Shown: piece after piece, positions 33,385 to 45,900 of the stretch
How the letters are laid out: the number at the start of each line of letters is the position of its first letter
Numbering within the stretch: position 1 is the stretch's first letter
Source of the DNA: Quercus robur
Lineage: Eukaryota > Streptophyta > Magnoliopsida > Fagales > Fagaceae
Reading direction: 5' to 3'
NCBI RefSeq assembly: GCF_932294415.1
Contig: NC_065544.1
Location: 18,885,351 to 18,949,350 of the forward strand
DNA length: 64,000 nucleotides
Translations under genes and position numbers: made by a program
Notes under the pieces: model-generated
The model's database searches: none
What the model saw: only the letters and a program-made list of their open reading frames with translations
Told to the model about the DNA's origin: nothing

Positions 33385-34805
33385 TGAACAAAGATGAATT
33401 GAATGAGTGATCCAAAGATCAATTGAATGAGTGCAACTGGAATAACAAATATAAAATCCTATTTTCATCGAAATTTTACATGCATGCAACCACTCAAAGG
33501 TTCTCTAAGATTGATTTTATGAAGCTACATTAGTTCATATGACTTTCTAAAAGCATTCCTATTTTCATGTTACCTGTTGTTGTCTCAATGGCAGTAATTA
33601 TTCATGATTCCAAGAGTAATTCTTATTATATTATAGGAGGTGGGGTTTGAATCGCCAATATGAAACACCACAAAATATTAATGGACTATCACTTCAACCC
33701 ATACTTCTTACGGATCTAGATTTGATGCTAGTAAATCAATGGATGAGATTGAAAATTAAAAATCACTTTTGATTTTAGTCTCTAGATCAAAATATTTTTC
33801 TTAACCTTTCAACTTTTTACCTCTCTACTTTTCAAACTTCTACATCAGATCTCACAATTCCATTATAATTGCATCATGAAATTAATTATTGATCGAGATA
33901 TAAATCCAATTCCTACTAATATAATTATACCATACCACCACCTAAAAAAAAAAATTATACCATGTGCGAAATTAAATAGAGAACTGACTTGCTAGCTACT
34001 GGGCGATGCTGATTTTTCTAGTCAACAAGTAATTTTTCTCTTCAATTTTGGAGGGTGGTTCTTTCTAAAATCTAATCAATCAGTCTTTTGTACGTTTGCC
34101 TATCATAATTATTATAAGATATATATATATATATATATTTGTTTTGGTTTACATTATCTCAAACTTCAAAGGTCATTGCGGTCACTAAGCCATATCTCCT
34201 TTAATCAATTAGCAACTAGCTAGCAAGTGAAACATCTCACCATCTTCACAGTTGGTGTAGAACTACAGCTAGTTTACATCTCACCATATTCGAATCTTGA
34301 TCATTGGAATTGAAGAGTATGGTGACATATTGGTGTTGGTGAAATTTGAGACCAATTAGATGGTCAGATTGAGAGAACATAGCCATACAGATACACAACA
34401 CATGTTCATCTCACGCTATACTTAGATTTGAAATCTAACCATTGGATTTGAAGAGTGTAATGAAATGTTAATTCTAGTAAATTATGGTCACAATCAAACG
34501 GTTAAATTTAGAGAAAGGCACAGTCAAAGTTTAGTTAAAGTTGGTCAAACTCGGTCAAACTTAATAGATGGTCTCAAGACCACTAGACAATGTGAAATTA
34601 GGTTCAGTGGGAAGGTTTTCATTGGATTATTGGGTATTGGAGTAGTTGTTAGAAAATTTTAATAAATAAATAATTTTGAAAGATGATGAACATCATGTTA
34701 ACATTGACTTAGATAAAGTTGATTAGGCAAAATGATGAAATTTTTTATTATTTTGGCTCATATATCATGTATTATCACTTCTGATTTTAATTAATTTGAA
34801 TATGT
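33385..34805. other. Intergenic, no gene recognised
   Basis: No coding frame with homology. A diverged internal duplication of a CATCTCAC-x-ATTGGAATTGAAGAGT motif lies at about 34270-34470. Confidence 0.4.
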
Positions 34806-35505
34806 ATGTTATGATCCATCAGGTGAGTCTGTTGATGTTACATTATACAGAAGTATGATTGGATGTTTGTTATATTTAACTGCTAGTCGGCCTGATATTG
34901 CATTTAGTGTTGGTGTTTGTTCTAGATTTCAATCTAATCCTAAAGTTTCACACTTAAATGCTGTCAAAAAAATAATTAAATATGTTGCTGGAACTTGTGA
35001 TTATGGATTATTTTATAGTAAAGAGTCTAATCTGTCTCTTGCTGGTTTTTCTGATTCTAATTGAGTTGGTAATGCTGATGATAGAAAAAGCACCACTGGT
35101 GGATGTTTTTATGTTGGTGCTAATCTTGTTGCTTGGATGAGCAAAAAGCAAAATTCTGTGTCCTTGTCTATTGCCGAGGCAGAATATATTGCTGCTGGAA
35201 GTTGTTGCTCACAACTTCTTTGGATGAAAAAGGTTTTAACTGATTATGGGATATCCCAAGATACCATGGTGGTTTACTGTGATAACTCTACTGCTATTGA
35301 CATATCTAAGAACCCTGTTCAACATTCTAAGACTGAGCACATAGAGATTAGGTATCACTTCATTAGGGATCTTGTTGAAAGAAAGATTGTGTGTCTTGAG
35401 TATATTCCTACTGAGCGTCAAAATGCCGACATTTTCACCAAACCTCTTGATAGAAGTAAGTTTGAGACTCTTCATCAAGTAATTGGTGTGATTCTATGTC
35501 CCTGA
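34806..35505 (+). pseudogene. Copia pol remnant, RT end and RNase H
   Basis: The frame reads in at DPSGESVDVTLYRSM, then SRPDIAFSVGVCSRFQ, an RNase H start (LAGFSDSN), an in-frame TGA at 35062-35064 where a Trp is normal, GNADDRKSTTGG, a CDN motif, TEHIEIRYHFIRD and ADIFTKPL, ending at TGA 35503-35505. Apart from the single stop the frame is continuous. Confidence 0.9.
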
Positions 35506-35574
35506 TCTGTCTTGATCTTCATGGTCCTTGTGCTTCATTGTTCTACCCTTTGTAACCATTGTTCTTTGGTTTTG

Positions 35575-35603
35575 TTTTTGTTTTTGTTTTTGTTTTTGTT
35601 TTT

Positions 35604-35641
<38 letters not shown>
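35575..35641. repeat. TTTTTG microsatellite and poly(T)
   Basis: Several TTTTTG hexamers pass directly into about 35 T, inside the Sirevirus spacer. Confidence 0.8.
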
Positions 35642-36654
35642 CTAGGATTTGCATTGCATAACATTCATGCATTTCATTCTAGGTGTTTTTTTAATAATAA
35701 TAAAAAAATTTAAAAAAAAAAGAGAAAAAGGAAGCAAATTTTGTTTTGTACTATTCTTCTTGGTTTTTGAGAACAAGGTTGGTCAATTTATTTTCACATA
35801 ACATGTCTTTTGTACCTTGTTTAGCTTTGATGAGCTTACTTATTGCACTTTACTAGTTGAAACTTTGTAGTGCATGTTGTGTGCGAAAGATGTTTATGGT
35901 TTTGATTACTATGTCTTAATCTTGAAGTCACATGTTTTTAAATGTTTGACTTAAACTTTTAGAGAAAGGAATAAATAACCATCTCACCACTGTTCACTAG
36001 CCAATCATGAACACCTTAGTGCATATCATAAGATTTTGTACTCGAGAAAGTGTAGCACATGCACAAAAAGAACATAAGGTGAAGCCTCGGTTTAAATTGC
36101 TTAATACTTAAAATTGGTGTGTACTATTAGGCTTGTTGCTAAACTCACATGACTTAAAATTGGTATGTATATTATGAGGCATAAATACAAGAAACTTACA
36201 TGATTGCAAGCTTATGATCTAGGAGATGTGGGAGTTATATGATGTAACTCTTTAGGTGATAGTCTCTTTTAAATTCTTTGTGATGAATTTTGTAGACTTT
36301 GTGATTGATTGCTATTCACATATCACCTCACATGTATCTCAAGTTTTTGCTAGTTGCACACACTACACGAGTTACTCTTTGCTAAACATTGTACATGTTA
36401 TTATGTGTGTTTATGGTCTGACCAACCAAGTTTTGCAAATACTTTGAATTTTGTGTAAAATTAATTTGTTGCTTAAAAATTTGTGGAGAATGCAAGAAAT
36501 TTTGTTTTTGAGGAATTTGGGCTTAAAATGATTGTTTTTGAAAATCATATCATCTCATTCTCATGCATTTTGTTCTTAAATTTCAATACTTTGAGTTGAT
36601 TCTAAATGTCTTTTTCAAAAACTGTGTTTCCTCGAATTTGGTGAGCCTCTGCCC

Positions 36655-36835
36655 ATTTCGATCGATCCATTCTGTTTTTCGATCGATCGAAAATTTTTAA
36701 ATTTGATAGAGAGTGCCTCTGTCTGTTTCGATCGATCGAAACTGTTTTTCAATCGATTGAACTTGTTTCAAATTGTTTTTATAGAGTCTCTGTCTATTTC
36801 AATCGATCGAGGCTGTTTTTCGATCGATTGAAACT
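36655..36835. repeat. Tandem repeat with paired TCGATCGA palindromes
   Basis: About three ~65-bp units each contain CCTCTGTCTGTTTCGATCG and then, about 20 bp on, a second CGATCGAT core separated by CTGTTTTT. A pair of the same motif lies in the 3' LTR at 39416-39450. The role is unknown; self-complementary motifs in Sirevirus LTRs are an established observation. Confidence 0.7.
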
Positions 36836-37614
36836 CGTGAAACATGTTTTTTTTAAAAGGTCAAATTGTCTTTTTCAAAAGGACTTTTTCAAAAGTTTTT
36901 CAACTTTTCTCTCTCTCCGCGTTGGCTAAAGGCTCTACAATCAATTTTTTGTCGTTTTCCTCCACGATTTTTGCAAGGTTTTTGTCCTTGAAAGCCGGTA
37001 AGTCTCTTTTGCCTTTCCTTTTACATTTTATTTCATGTTTTCATGCATTTTTCATGCATTCTTGTGGCTATTTTCTGCACTTTCAAAATATTGGGGTTTT
37101 TGATGATTCGAACCTATTTTGGTGAAATTGATCAATGGGTTTTTGTTCCATGATGCTATAATGATGATTCTTATAGTTTAATTTGATCAATTTTGTGGTT
37201 TTTGAGAAATTGAAAATTCTAGGGTTTGAAATTGTTCCGAATTGGGGATTTTGTCTAATTGGGTTAAATTGATGAAATTGGCTTGTTACATTGATAAATT
37301 TGGTCATTAATATGTGATTTATATCATGTGTGATGATCAATTCGTCAATATTTTTTAAAATTGATCAAGTGGTTTTTCAAAATTTTGGGGTTTTTGTGTT
37401 AATACCTCTTTGTTCAAGCCAAATTTTGTGAATTTGAACTTGTTGGACTTAATTACACTGCATTAGAACATGCATCATGTCATTTAACATGTTCATGCAT
37501 CATATAGATTTTTATTCTATATTCTGTTTTTGTGCTAACTTGCAGTCTGCCGTTGGTTTTGTTTTTTTTTTTTTTTTCTCTCTCTCTCTATGTGTTGGTC
37601 CTTATCCTAGCACC

Positions 37615-38688
37615 ATGCCTAGGAAAACTAGAGCTCATAGGACCACTTCCACTTCCTCTGAGTCTCCCACTAGGGTTGAGTTGTTTAGGAATGATAAGTG
37701 TAGAGAAGCCTTTGAGACCTTGAACTGTAAGCGTAAGATATGGGCTGAGCGAGTTGTTGTGTTGGACGAGCTTGATCCGGCCATTAGGGCCAATTTTGAG
37801 TCTAGAGGTTGGTTGCCTCTCTTAGAGATAGATCATCCACCCCCGACCGCCCTGATTAGAGAGTTCTTCTCGAACCTCTCTTACCACATCTATGATTCCA
37901 ACACCCTTGTTAGGAGTTAGATACGAGGTGTAGAGTTCACCACTACCCCTCGGGTAGTGGCTGAGGCTCTTAGGGTGCCGGTTGTTCGGGAGCCTGACTA
38001 TCCCTATGATGAGTCACCCTCATTAGATGTAGTCATGTCTTACATCATTGAGTCATCTATCCAGTGGGGTTCTGATCCTCGGATCACGTCCGTTGAGCTT
38101 ACCGAGACTACCTATCTCTTCTTTAGGATAGCGTGTCATTCCTTGTGGCCTATCTCTCACTTCCACACCATCCCTTTAGAGTGATGTGTGTTTTTGTATG
38201 CCTTTGTTTCTAGAGCGTCTATTAGTTTTCCTCACTTGTTCCTTCATTCTTTGAACAAGGTTCATAGGAGTTCTACCGTAGGGCATGTGCTGATTCATCC
38301 TATTTTCATTCATAGGATTTTGCTCTTCTTAGGTCTAGATGGTTTTCCGTCTGGTGAGCTTGTTCATGTTATTGCTCCCATAGGTGCCACATTTCTTCGT
38401 CAGAGGGCTGCTCAATTGAGAATTGCTCCTTCTCATCCTAGGGGTGCGTCATCTAGTGCTGTTCCCCCTCCTCCCTCTTCTACAGGTACTGATGCTGCTA
38501 AAACATCAGGTGCTGCTGCTGATGCTGATGTTCCTCCACCGACTGCTTCGGATGATTCAGACATTTGTCGCACGTTGGATCATGTCTTGACCGTTCAGGC
38601 GGCTCAAGGATAGATTTTGGTGGACGTGCTCGATGAGATCCGTGCCTTGCATGCAGAGTTGGCGCAGTTTAGACCACCTCCCTTTTGA
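37615..38688 (+). pseudogene. Env-like / putative plant transposon protein frame
   Basis: One frame from ATG 37615 (MPRKTRAHRTTSTSSE) to TGA 38686-38688 spans 358 codons, broken by three in-frame stops: TAG 37918, TGA 38182 and TAG 38611. No frameshift is seen. The content (a charged N-terminus, SRGWLPLLEIDHPPPT, a RGVEFTTTPRVVAEALRVP segment, a Pro/Ala/Ser-rich linker and a C-terminal coiled-coil-like VLDEIRALHAELAQF) matches the plant transposon-protein family found after pol in Sireviruses. All three stops are explicable as C-to-T or G-to-A transitions. The function of the family is unknown. Confidence 0.7.
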
Positions 38689-39243
38689 TGATGGATATCT
38701 TGTTTGCCCTTTGGCATTCCGTCACAAAAAGGGGGAGTACTTTGTAGAGTTTTTGCTTTCAGGGGGAGTTTATTTGTTTTTAGTTGGAGCTTGTGGAGTT
38801 TAGATTGTATCTAGGTGCTTCACTTTGTACTTTACATTTTTAGCTCTTACCATGTTTTTGATGGGATATTCATGTTAGGGGGAGTTTTATGTTTTGTTGG
38901 TACTTTATATGTTTCTTGTTTCAAACTGCTTATTGATTTATATTTATGACCTATTCATTGATATTTGTCTTTATTTGTGTGTTGTTTGAAATCAAGATAT
39001 TATTTTGTTTACTTGTATTGTTTCCACACATGCGGTTATGCATTTTGTTTAGTGTTTCAGGAAATATATAGGTTGATTCAATTAAGCTGCTGTCTACACT
39101 TGCAACTGATGGATAGTAGTTAGGATTGAATTTGTTTTATGAGCATTATTTTGTAAAGAGTTTTTTATTTTGTAAAGAGTTTTTTATTTTGTAAACTTTG
39201 AGCTTCTAGTTGTGTTTTGTCACGGATTGCCAAAGGGGGAGTT

Positions 39244-40103
39244 TGTTAGGTTCTAAAGTCTTAGGATTTTATGTATTTAGAACTCTAATTTGTATTGTCG
39301 GCAGACCATGATCAAAACAATGTTTTAGAAGTGTTTTTAGTCTAGCCCAAAGTTGTGATTTTATGTAAAGTTGGAATCGAGTTAAGGAGGAAGCATTGTG
39401 CCTTTCGGCCTGGCTCGATCGATCGAAAGACAGGCTCGATCGATCGAAACTCGGGCAGAATGTTTTTCTGCAAATTCGTCCAACTCAGCCCTAAGTGTTT
39501 TAAAATGTTTTTAGGGTTTCTTATTTGTCCTAAGTATAAAAGGCAAACCCTAGCCACGTTTTAATGTTGCTCATAATTGCGGTTTGTGTAAATCTCTTGT
39601 GAGATCTAGAGGAGTTTTCCTTTACACAAACTTAGGGTTTTCAAGGAGAAGATTTATCTACGCCTTGATGATCAATTCAGTTTCTGCCATTGAAGCTTAA
39701 AGAAAACACAAGCGGGTGTGCTTGTATCTGGTGGTGAATCCAAGAAAGAAGGAGTCCGTGGATTCGGAGCTTGCACGTGGTTATGTCAGTAAGTTCTACT
39801 GGTTGGTAGCAATAAGAAGTTGGGCGTGGGGGCTTGTAAGTCTTATTGTATGAACTTCGATTCTTTCAAGATAGTGGATTCAAGTTTACCTTGAGGATAG
39901 TTAGGTCAAATCCTCCCCAAGTTTTTACCGGTTTGGTTTCCTGGGTGATCATATCTTGTGTTATTTATTTTCCGCTGCTGTACATGATTTGATCTTTTAT
40001 TTTTTGATAACCTAGACTTGTTTAATTGGACTAAGTAACAATTTGGCTAATTACCTAAGTTAAATCAATCGTTTAAGGGGTCTAAAAAATATCAGAATCC
40101 ACA
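39244..40103 (+). repeat. 3' LTR of the Sirevirus element
   Basis: It starts TGTTAGGTTC directly after the polypurine tract CAAAGGGGGAGTT. Two TCGATCGATCGAA motifs lie near 39416-39450 and a TATA-like TATAAAAGG at about 39536. The end is either TAACA at 40040 or, by alignment with the LTR at 50309-51416 (shared GGGGTCTAAA), CCACA at 40103. I prefer the latter. Confidence 0.75.
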
Positions 40104-40424
40104 ATTTAAATTATTTTCTTGCTCACTCATAACAACCAATAACAACCTACTACTTAAAATTTATTATGAAAATACTATGAAAATGTTGTGAATATGACCT
40201 TTGTCCACAATGAGGTGAAAATGTTCACATGTTAACACATAAAAATAAATGTGAAATAGTGGAGTGTGAAAATCAAAACCCTAATCCTGGACTAAAACCT
40301 TGAATTAGCAATCGCAGGCGGTAGTCTAAACAAAATATAGAAGAGTTCAAATTATGCTAGGGAATTGACATTTCAGTATCCAACCTCGAAATTTTTACAT
40401 TAGATATAATTTGAACATATGTAC
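40104..40424. other. Intergenic, no gene recognised
   Basis: Short unique AT-rich sequence between the LTR and a SINE. Confidence 0.4.
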
Positions 40425-40597
40425 GTGGATTCCAATTAACTCAATTGGTAAAGTCTCTTATGGTTAAATAAGAGATCTGAAGTTCAATTCTCGCCTACAC
40501 CGAAAACCTATTGGTGTCTTGGTCTAATTATAAAAAGCTATCATTAAGAGCGGACATCATAGTTTAAAACTCGATCTCTCAAAAAAAAAAAAAAAAA
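40425..40597 (+). mobile_element. tRNA-derived SINE
   Basis: The head carries an A-box (TTAACTCAATTGGTAAAG) and a B-box (AGTTCAATTCTC) about 35 nt apart, followed by a tRNA-unrelated body and a 17-nt poly(A) tail (40581-40597). This is the layout of plant tRNA-derived SINEs. The 3' end before the tail is CGATCTCTC. Target duplications are not clear. Confidence 0.75.
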
Positions 40598-40697
40598 TTG
40601 AGAAAAATGAACGAGTGGATCTTGTAGGATTCCCAAGAAATTCTTCAATTTCTTCCATCTTCCAACTTTTTAAAGAAAAAAACCATTTAATACATTT

Positions 40698-40798
40698 CTT
40701 TTGGATAAAAATTTATAAGTTTGCACCTATGATCAAACTTATAAATTTTTATCCAAAAGATAATGTACAATTGCCCTCTCATGAGAGGGCAATTGTAC
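40698..40798. repeat. Two adjacent perfect inverted repeats
   Basis: The first stem has perfect 26-bp arms at 40698-40723 and 40734-40759 around a 10-nt loop. Five bases later a perfect 34-bp palindrome (40765-40798, core CTCTCATGAGAG) follows without a loop. Either could extrude as a cruciform or fold as RNA. No transposon termini were recognised. Confidence 0.85.
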
Positions 40799-41940
40799 CC
40801 CTAGATTTCTGGCTCCACCGTTGTTGAATGTCCAAAAGTGTTGTATTTTATTGTGATTCTATAATTTTTCATATATTATTTGGCATTACAAAATTTAGCA
40901 TGTAAGTGAATAAGTCCAGGAGGCCTCCGTTGCTCGTTTGGTGGCATGAGAGATCACGTCTGATCTACTTAGGAAATGTTATTGCTTGAACAGTCCCAAC
41001 AATGGCAGCCTGCTAAAAAAATGAAAGCAGTTGGTCTTCATGCACTTGTTGCGCTTTGAAGCACTTGCTGCACTCAAAGGAACACAAGGATAAACGACAA
41101 GTAGCATAACCTCGCTTTTCAAATCAACAAAACCTTATTCCAAAATTCCCAATTAAATCCATGTTCAGTGTATGATTAGAAGTGCATAATAAGATGAACC
41201 AATTGTTAATGCATCCAAACTCGAGTGGAAATTCTATATCTTTTTCGGTTCATATGCACAATTAATTTAAGTAATTCTGGACCAAAAAAAAAAGTCATCA
41301 AAAATTATTAAACAAAAAAGCATAATCTAAACAAATCAAACAACTCAACGAAAATTCGAACCACGTTGTTAATGAACCTCTCGAAACCATCTATTAAATA
41401 GTAATGCATAATGGGCTGGCTTAAGGCCTAGGCCTAAGGCTTTCTTTGCCCCCAAACATTTTGAATAAGTTCTTAAGCCCCCCATTACATATGAAAAAGC
41501 CCGCCAAAATTGCATAAAAATGTCCCCAAAAAAAAAAAAAAAAAAGAAAAAAAGAATGACAATTGAATATTTTTAAAAAGAGAATAATATAGGTGGGTTT
41601 TGTATTCTTCCCCACCTCCAAGTAGACATTCAAAATATTGAGTTAATAGAAATCAAATCCAATTAAAATGTCAAAGAATTTCACCAAAAAATGATATTAG
41701 TGTGCCAAAGAAGTACGATATTTTTTTTAATAGTTTTTTGGCTCAACTTCATCTTTTATCCTATTTTGTTGTAATTTATACATTTTTTTAATAGAGTTTC
41801 TAACATGTATTTTTTTTTCTTCACTCGATACAATACATATCACACAATATGTATGAACCCTCATTGTGCCAAATAAGGTGCGTATGAGTTACTAGCTAGC
41901 TGTGGTTCGCGCCATTGATGTAGCGAGTGAAAGACATTAT
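40799..41940. other. Intergenic, no gene recognised
   Basis: AT-rich with an A tract near 41528-41545. Nothing supported. Confidence 0.4.
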
Positions 41941-41994
41941 GGTATATAAGATTGTTTAATTTTTAAAGGAACTCTTGCAGCTGGACTGCAACTT

Positions 41995-42270
41995 ATGAAC
42001 ACCACCAATCCTATATTTTTATCTTCTGGTAAGGCATGGTTCTTGAAGATCCTAGAGGCAAGTGCACAAAATATGCAAAGTGAGTGGAGCTTTGTTAGTG
42101 TCCCATCTATTATAAAGCAAGTTGAAAGGGCCCTTGCCCGTTATGCATGTAAATGTAATATTTATTCCACGCTTGAGTGGAATGGATCGATGTGGTCCAC
42201 CCTTCTTAATGGAAGCGATCAATATAATAAAGATTTATACTCAAAGGATATAGTTTTATTATCAATAACA
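41995..42270 (+). pseudogene. RNase H-like (RVT_3) remnant
   Basis: An ATG frame contains AWFLKILEASAQN and EWSFVSVPSIIKQVERALAR followed by YACKC. This matches the pattern of the end of plant non-LTR RNase H domains (W-S-F-x-H-V-P-R...N-x-x-A-H-x-L-A-R-Y-A), with the Arg and His positions altered. The rest of the frame is AT-rich read-through. It could be a chance frame. Confidence 0.4.
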
Positions 42271-42397
42271 ATTTCTACCATTTTTTTAAAGCATTATTCA
42301 TTAATTAAAAAAAAAAAAAAAACCATTAGACAACAAATTTTGTGCATCCCATGAGTTACAAGCTTTGTACTATAATTAAAATAAATTCTTCTTTTAC

Positions 42398-42600
42398 GGG
42401 TCCATTTGGAATCCGTTTATTTTGCTGAAACTGAAATTTTTTTTACTGAAAGTACTATAAATAAAGATAAAAGTTAGCTGAAATAGTACAGTGAGACCCA
42501 TAAATAATACCAAAAAGTACAATGAGACTCATGATTAGTATTAAAAGTGAGTTGAATAATAAAATAAGTTAATAAAAATAATTTTTACCAAATAGACACT
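42398..42600. mobile_element. hAT-type MITE
   Basis: The ends are GGGTCCATTTGGAATCC on the left and, read inward from the right, AGTGTCTATTTGGTA. The interior shares TTTGCTGAAACTGAAA and ACAGTGAGACCCAT with 12964-13240. No target duplication settled. Confidence 0.65.
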
Positions 42601-42945
42601 ACATAGTACGGTATAGTACAATATTATATAAATTTATACTATATACAAATAAAAATAGCAAATATCATACATATTTACAAAAAGTGATAAATATTGTACA
42701 CTTCTTACAAATTTGTACAAAATTTGATACATTTTGTGTAAAAGGGTAAACATAAAGTTTGGTATCAAACATTTTATCTTTTCACATGCATATTCATCTT
42801 TACCTAATTTTACTATAATCACTCAAGTTTCTTATTTCACACTACAATATTCTTTTCAAAACAAACTATTTCTATTTTGATTCCCCAAAAAAAAACCTAT
42901 TGCTTTGCAACAACAGTGTCAGGCGCTTCTGGAGCTATGATCAGT

Positions 42946-45900
42946 CTATGGATTAGCGGTAAGCCGGTAACAAGGTGGTAGTAAAATAGAAGCTGCCTTC
43001 TTGGATTTAACAACAGCATTACTCTGAAGTTTTGTTGAACCACCAACGCTATCCTCCGTCTTCGGGTGCGTGCGGCGCCAGATTTTTTGTACAACAGAAG
43101 CTGCTGCCGATGGCAATTGCTCAGGGCCTAAACTAGACAACTTAGAATGCAATATTTGCTTCAAGTCCTGTGCCATTAGCGCAAAAACTTCCACTTTTGT
43201 GTGGGCTTTGAGAGTTCTTGATGAAACTGGGAGTTTGGATAGATTGTTCCTGGAGGCTGTGGATTTCTGAACCCATTCCAAAAGTTCTTCTCCAAAGTAC
43301 TCACCTTCTACAAGACGCTCAGCCTGTGTGAGGACAGTTCCTTCGCCATTATTATTGCTGGCTGTATTTGTATAGGTCCATGCAATGCCATCCGTAATGA
43401 AGAATATCGCGTCGATTGGGTCTCTCTCCCGAGCAATATAGCTGTGCTCGCTGTGGAACATTGGTTTCAGACTGTGACACATCGTACGCAACATTTGCTC
43501 TTCCATTCCTCGAAGCACTTCTACCTAAATAATTTAGATGAATTTATTAAGGAGTTTGAAAAGGTTTGTAACAATTAGTACTGATCGAATAAAAATGCTT
43601 ATTAAAATTTACATTTTTGCTCAGTATTATTCTACTTGTATCAAATAGGACACACAATCGCACACTTGTCAAACACCTCTCAGATTAAATTATATATATT
43701 AATTTCAATACACGAGAGTATAGATTTAGATTACATAGAACTTTCTTGAATTTTCGTACATGATATAGAAAAGTTATTGTTTTACACTCCCTAATTTACA
43801 CTAACTTCACACAATATTCTCAGTATTTGGAATTTGATATCCAAAATTTTCAAGAATGTCTACACGTATTTTTATACATGATATAAAATTGTGTGGACGC
43901 TACTAAATGTAAAACAATCAAAACCTCAAAATATAACATCTTATTATTACGTACAAAACTCACATGTCACTATTTCGACGGAACCCTGAGAAAAACTATT
44001 ATTTTACACTATCTTATGCCTATAATAAAGCCGTAGGAGCTGCTTTTTTGTGATGATAAAACCATTATTATATTAATTAATCATGTTTACCTTTTTTAAT
44101 GTTTGGGATGAAATTTGTAATACCATTCCTTGTTATCATGTTTATAGGGCAATCAATTACATAAATATTTTTTATAATTCAATAGTTGGAGAATGAAGAT
44201 TTGATTCTTAGATGTTTTTAATGGAAACACAAAAAAATATTAATTGTGTTATAGGCTCTTGATAGCTATATACCATATTTATAGAGGTAAAGAAACTCAC
44301 AGTTTTTAGTCGCTTTAAGCCAATATGCTCCTTTACAATATTTTGAAGTTCCCCAGGAAGATTAGGAAGAAGGTTCTCCAAGTAAACATCTTCGTCTTCT
44401 TTAAATCTCTGATTCATGTCATCTATAATCGGCTTTCTCATTTCACTGGGGAGATGGTGTTTGGAAATCCACAATTCTATTTGTTCCTTTGTTTTGTTCT
44501 TCTTTTCGATTCCATCTTCATGCGTACCTGTTCTGATCTTGAAGTTTCCAACTGCATATACATCTGCCAATTCTACTCGTAAGCTCAATTTGCCAAATAA
44601 CAGAATGTAGCCATTTAGAGGAAGGGAAAAAAAAAACAATTTTAGATCTTCACATTGTACCAATAAATTATTGACCTAAAGTTGAGAAACATCTAAGATC
44701 AACCTTCAAGTTAAGTAATACTTCTCCCTTTTCGGAATGTAAAAAACAATAGCATTGGTACTTGGTTTGTGAACGATGATAGACAGCTGTATTGTAGTAT
44801 CTATACACTAACAAGCAAAAATTCGCGTGAAATTCCATGGTGAGACTTGGAGGATGTGGGAAAAAAAATCTACCACCATAGAAAAAAAACACACAGACAC
44901 ATTTTGTCATAACACTGTGATTAGTGGATAAAAAATGGTGAGCCCATGTAAAAATGATAAATAGCAAGTTAGAGTTTGCAATGTAAAAGAACTATGGCAA
45001 AAATTGTAAGTTTGTTTGTGATAAGAACTCAATAGGGAAATGATTTTATGTACGTTAATCCTTTTGTGCTGCTTGTAACATTCCTCATTGGGTTTTGATT
45101 AAATAACCACAAAATAATAATTATAATTCAAAACCCCATTTGATTGAGGCAATGTTATGTAATTCAAAATATCTGTATCCTTTACTTCCTATCTAGAAAC
45201 ATACAGCCTCTATTTCTCTCTAAAATATTCTCAATTCATAATTGTACAACTAAAAGCGTTAAACCTTTTAAAAAGAATGTAAATAAGAGAAGAAAAAATG
45301 TTGGCCATTGGGTTCAAACCTGTAAATTTCCCAAAAAATAGAGAAGCAGTAACAAGCCCAAGATACAAATGAAAAGTGAAAAGCAGTTTTCCCATATATA
45401 GTTACTTGTACGAAGGTTTTGACCAAGTGAACTGCAAAAAAGGCACAACTACAATATATGAGATGAGATGCTAATATGAAAAATCATAACTAAAGGCATA
45501 AAGTATGACTCGACAACGCAGACCTCAAATTTAAGAGTAGAATAATATGAAACAGAAGAGTCTAATTCGTGCTCAAACCTCAGATTTTGCAAGCCCCACC
45601 ACAAACAGTAAAATAATTTTTCTGGAAAATCCTTGGATTCCAACACACCAGATTGAAGGGCTTCAAGAAATATTCCAAAATCAAATAACTTTGTATTTGG
45701 TTCATTTATAGGGCAAACATTATTAAGAACTGAGTGACTTCCTTGAATGAGGTCACAGTTGAAAGACTTTTGGACACATTGTCCTTCACATGATTTATGC
45801 CAACAAGCTGTCATTCGTTGAGTAGAGAAAAAATACCAAAAGGCTCCCAATACCTAAAACACCAGCATTTCATTAAACATCATTATATTCTGCAAATATT

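Larger units (their letters stand above)
34806..40103 (+). mobile_element. 5'-truncated Sirevirus-type copia element
   Basis: In order: the end of pol (34806-35505), a 2-kb spacer with a GATC-palindrome cluster, an env-like frame (37615-38688), several AGGGGGAG polypurine motifs (about 38731, 38761, 38877, 39234), and a 3' LTR from 39244. An env-like gene after pol plus multiple polypurine motifs before the 3' LTR mark the Sirevirus (SIRE/Maximus) lineage. The 5' LTR, gag, protease, integrase and most of reverse transcriptase are missing. Stops in both frames show it is old. Confidence 0.85.

Noticed and set aside
39355-39564. Frame with SIDRKTGSIDRNSG repeats
   Set aside because: Translation of the TCGATCGA motifs inside an LTR.
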